Shown piece after piece: positions 62,220 to 64,000 of a stretch of DNA of 64,000 nt; position 1 is the first letter of the stretch; every line of letters begins with the position of its first letter. Source of the DNA: Longimicrobium terrae (GTDB taxonomy: Bacteria; Gemmatimonadota; Gemmatimonadetes; Longimicrobiales; Longimicrobiaceae); contig NZ_JACHIA010000005.1 of NCBI RefSeq assembly GCF_014202995.1, positions 186,001 through 250,000 of the forward strand, read 5' to 3'. The notes under the pieces were generated by a model. It ran no database searches, was not told where the DNA came from, and was given only the letters and a program-made list of their open reading frames with translations. Both the position numbers and the translations under genes were made by a program.

Positions 62220-63256
62220 CGGATTCCGGTACCATGCGTCCCGGCCTGCCGCGCCTGTCGTTCTTCTGCGAACTGCGGCCGGAGCCGCTGGCGCGCCTGT
62301 TCGCCGACGCGCGCGTCCCCCTCCTTCTGGCCGAGCTGGAGGCGACGGTCACGCTGGGGTTGATGGACCTGAGCGACGAGCGCGCCGCCGTCGTTCGCAT
62401 GCTGAACGAGCGCGGGATTCCGCTGAACGCGTGGATTCTGCTGTCTGAAGAGGGCGGGTACTGGTGCCACAGCGGCAACGGCGGCGAGGTCTGCGCGCGT
62501 TATGACGAGTTCCGCGCGTGGACGGAGCGGCACGGGCTGCGGTGGGAGCGCGTGGGCATCGACATCGAGCCCAGCATTCACGACGTCCGCGACGCGCGCG
62601 CCAACCCGTGGACGCTGCTCACGCGCGGCGTTCCGCGGCTGTTCGCCCGCATCGACGAGGCGCGCGCCACGTACGAGGGGCTGGTCGCCAGCATTCGCGC
62701 GGACGGCTATCCCGTGGATGCGTACGTGTTTCCGTTCATCCACCACGAACGGCGCGCGGGGACGGCGGCGCTTCAGCGGCTGACGGGAATGCTGGACGTG
62801 GCGGTGGACCGCGAGGTGTGCATGCTGTACACGAGCTTCGTGCGGCCGTACGGGCCGGGGCTGCTGGACCTGTACGCGGAGCACTTTCCCGCGGTGGCCA
62901 TCGGCGTCACGGGCGGCGGGGTGGAGGAGGGGCTGCGCCCGCCGCCGTCGCTGTCGTGGGACGAGTTCGCGCGCGACCTGCGCATTGCCCGGCGCCACAC
63001 GGACGACCTGCACGTGTTCAGCCTGGAGGGATGCGTGGACCGTGGCTGGCTGGCCCGGCTGACGACGTTCGACTGGAACGTGCACGAGCCCGTGCCCGAG
63101 TTCCGCGCCCGTGCGGAGGTGCTCGCGGGGCGGCTGGAACTGGCGCTTCGCGTGCTGGAGCGGCCGGGGCTGGCCGCGGCGGCGGCCGGGCTTGGCGCGG
63201 GGCTGCTGGCGTGGGGCGGGTGGCGGGCGGTGAAGGGAATAGGGAATAGGGAGTAG
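62216..63256 (+). CDS. Conserved hypothetical TIM-barrel-like protein
   Basis: A 346-residue protein; I do not recognise a family with confidence. Strand-like segments recur (TLGLMDL, LNAWILL, VGIDIEPS, VDAYVFPFIHH, VCMLYTSF, AIGVTGGG, DLHVFSLE) in a manner that fits a TIM barrel, and IDIEPS resembles the DxE catalytic strand of some glycoside hydrolases. The C-terminus has a short hydrophobic stretch (AAAAAGLGAGLLAWGG) and ends in residues encoded by a GGGAATA-type repeat, so the last about 6 residues may have been altered by it. Starts as ATGA overlap with the previous gene. Confidence 0.6.
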   Translation: MTDSGTMRPGLPRLSFFCELRPEPLARLFADARVPLLLAELEATVTLGLMDLSDERAAVVRMLNERGIPLNAWILLSEEGGYWCHSGNGGEVCARYDEFRAWTERHGLRWERVGIDIEPSIHDVRDARANPWTLLTRGVPRLFARIDEARATYEGLVASIRADGYPVDAYVFPFIHHERRAGTAALQRLTGMLDVAVDREVCMLYTSFVRPYGPGLLDLYAEHFPAVAIGVTGGGVEEGLRPPPSLSWDEFARDLRIARRHTDDLHVFSLEGCVDRGWLARLTTFDWNVHEPVPEFRARAEVLAGRLELALRVLERPGLAAAAAGLGAGLLAWGGWRAVKGIGNRE

Positions 63257-63265
63257 GGAATAGGA
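63234..63265. repeat. GGGAATA-type short tandem repeat at a gene end
   Basis: AGGGAATAGGGAATAGGGAG then TAGGGAATAGG spans the stop codon of the preceding gene and encodes its last residues KGIGNRE. A related array is on the other strand at 46188-46219, also next to a gene end. Confidence 0.85.
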
Positions 63266-63316
63266 ACGACGGTTCGTTGGCGATGAGAGTCTATCGGCGG
63301 GGCAGAGCGCTGGGGG

Positions 63317-63345
63317 TTGACCTAAGTGATTGATAAGTATATAAT
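63317..63345 (+). promoter_or_regulatory. Consensus sigma-70 promoter for 6S RNA and tRNA-fMet
   Basis: TTGACC (63317-63322), a 17-nt AT-rich spacer and a perfect TATAAT (63340-63345). It is the best promoter in the window. Transcription should start near 63352. Confidence 0.9.
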
Positions 63346-63351
63346 TACAGC

Positions 63352-63516
63352 ACGCACGAGACCGGAGGCTCCCTTGTTTGAGCCGACTCCATTGAAGCCG
63401 GGGGCCCACTCTGGCGATGGATGCAGCGCCCGCAAGGATGCCGCAGAAGCCGCCGACGGGTCACCCACCTGATCAGAAACTTGATCTGGCTTCAAACACA
63501 GTCTCCGGTCATGTGC
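63352..63516 (+). ncRNA. ssrS: 6S RNA (SsrS), global regulator of sigma-70 RNA polymerase
   Basis: About 165 nt that fold as the 6S RNA rod: an 11-bp closing stem (63360-63370 with 63500-63510) extended outward by GCAC/GTGC (63354-63357 with 63513-63516) and inward by UGUUUGA-GCC (63375-63384 with 63488-63498). A large central open region (about 63390-63465) is the polymerase-binding bubble, and a 3' side hairpin GATCA-GAAACT-TGATC lies at 63471-63486. The motifs GAGCCGA and AGAAGCC match the E. coli molecule. 6S RNA mimics an open promoter and inhibits sigma-70 RNA polymerase in stationary phase. The ends are predicted from pairing, so a few nt are uncertain. Confidence 0.82.
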
Positions 63517-63522
63517 ACTCGT

Positions 63523-63596
<74 letters not shown>

Positions 63597-63599
63597 CTA

Positions 63600-63647
63600 C
63601 AGAACACGCCTTCGTACCTTTCCGGTGCGAAGGCGTGTTCTGCTTTC
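63600..63647 (+). terminator. Terminator of the 6S RNA-tRNA unit
   Basis: A perfect 15-bp stem (63600-63614 with 63628-63642) is followed by CTTTC. It closes the transcription unit begun at 63317. Confidence 0.9.
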
Positions 63648-63715
63648 CTCGCTTTCCATCCCGGCTCATGACCCACGCTGACGGGAAAAGGCGGCGCTTC
63701 CGCGAGCGATGATCC

Positions 63716-63734
63716 TGTGCTAAATTTTGGCACA
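63716..63734 (+). promoter_or_regulatory. Inverted repeat in the promoter of the winged-helix gene
   Basis: TGTGC-taaattttg-GCACA (63716-63734) ends 17 nt before the ATG at 63752. Its AT-rich centre includes a -10-like TAAATT. The position fits an operator for a dimeric winged-helix protein repressing its own gene. Confidence 0.55.
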
Positions 63735-63751
63735 CTCCGTTGCGAGGCTGG

Positions 63752-64000
63752 ATGAGCAATTCCGAACCATCATCGCTGCGCCTGATTTTTCCATCGATGT
63801 CGATGGCGCGGCTGGTCATCTTCTTTTTCGTGCATCCCGGCGAGCGCCTGCACATCCGCGAACTGATGCGGCGAACCGGGCTTCCAAGCGCCTCCGTACA
63901 GGCGGAACTCCGTCGCCTGACCGCGATCGGAGCGCTGGCGCGCACGGATGAGCCGGGCCGGTCGCTGTACACCGCGAACGATGCACATCCATCATGGCGC
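63752..64000 (+). CDS. Winged-helix transcriptional regulator, 3' end outside window
   Basis: At least 83 codons are open to the right edge. Residues about 20-75 form a winged helix-turn-helix: LVIFFFVHPGERLHIREL, then RRTGLPSASVQAELRRLTAIG (recognition helix) and wing residues LARTDEPGRSLYTAN. This pattern is seen in small HTH regulators that precede minimal nucleotidyltransferase/toxin-antitoxin genes, and also in ArsR/MarR-like proteins; the next gene is not visible. The inverted repeat upstream suggests autoregulation. Confidence 0.7.
   Translation, partial: MSNSEPSSLRLIFPSMSMARLVIFFFVHPGERLHIRELMRRTGLPSASVQAELRRLTAIGALARTDEPGRSLYTANDAHPSWR

Overview
The window is high-GC DNA, almost fully coding, with mostly ATG/GTG starts, many short-overlap gene pairs and GC-rich intergenic hairpins. 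The gene set points to a Gram-negative, aerobic-type bacterium with TonB energy coupling: a SusC/SusD pair, barrel-less plug proteins, TonB/ExbB/multiple ExbD, lipoproteins, L,D-transpeptidase and periplasmic peptidases. This combination resembles Gemmatimonadota, most likely the Longimicrobiaceae. That placement is inference from gene content and style; no 16S rRNA gene is present. There is no prophage, CRISPR array, insertion sequence or rRNA operon.

Layout. 1-9.6 kb: PDZ protein (cut by the left edge), M23 peptidase, VIT/von Willebrand A protein, EamA transporter, diacylglycerol-kinase-like enzyme, and a run of small minus-strand genes. 9.6-12.1 kb: an RpoD-family sigma factor behind a strong promoter and a long leader, then rsgA. 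12.1-21.5 kb: lipoprotein, flavin reductase, spermidine-synthase-like membrane fusion, sbcD-sbcC, trpE. 21.5-28.5 kb: a nutrient-uptake block with a near-consensus promoter, SusC, SusD, a small lipoprotein and a plug-domain protein without a barrel. 28.6-38.3 kb: ftsH, L,D-transpeptidase, PHP hydrolase, M61 aminopeptidase with glutaminyl cyclase, TPR protein. 38.4-50.6 kb: a cyclic-di-GMP island of three GGDEF-EAL proteins, an RDD-SpoIIM fusion, then a metallo-beta-lactamase-fold protein coupled to an HD-GYP protein. 51.0-54.7 kb: Ton motor cluster (tonB, exbB and four exbD-like genes, one lacking the membrane aspartate). 54.8-63.3 kb: M3 peptidase, idi, DUF2071 protein, erythromycin-esterase family protein, phytase-like esterase, and an unknown TIM-barrel-like protein. 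63.3-64.0 kb: a perfect-spacing sigma-70 promoter, a 6S RNA, the initiator tRNA and a winged-helix regulator cut by the right edge.

How parts connect. The TonB/ExbB/ExbD cluster is positioned to energise receptors such as the SusC here. Three dual-domain GGDEF-EAL proteins and an HD-GYP protein within 12 kb make this a second-messenger region. 6S RNA (a regulator of sigma-70 RNA polymerase) and the sigma factor gene lie in the same window but 53 kb apart.

Most interesting observations: the 6S RNA-tRNA-fMet tandem; an ExbD paralogue with Gly in place of the proton-path Asp; the long sigma-factor leader with an internal terminator-like hairpin; VIT-vWA protein motifs that mimic the receptor plug junction; and GGGAATA-type short tandem repeats at two distant gene ends.
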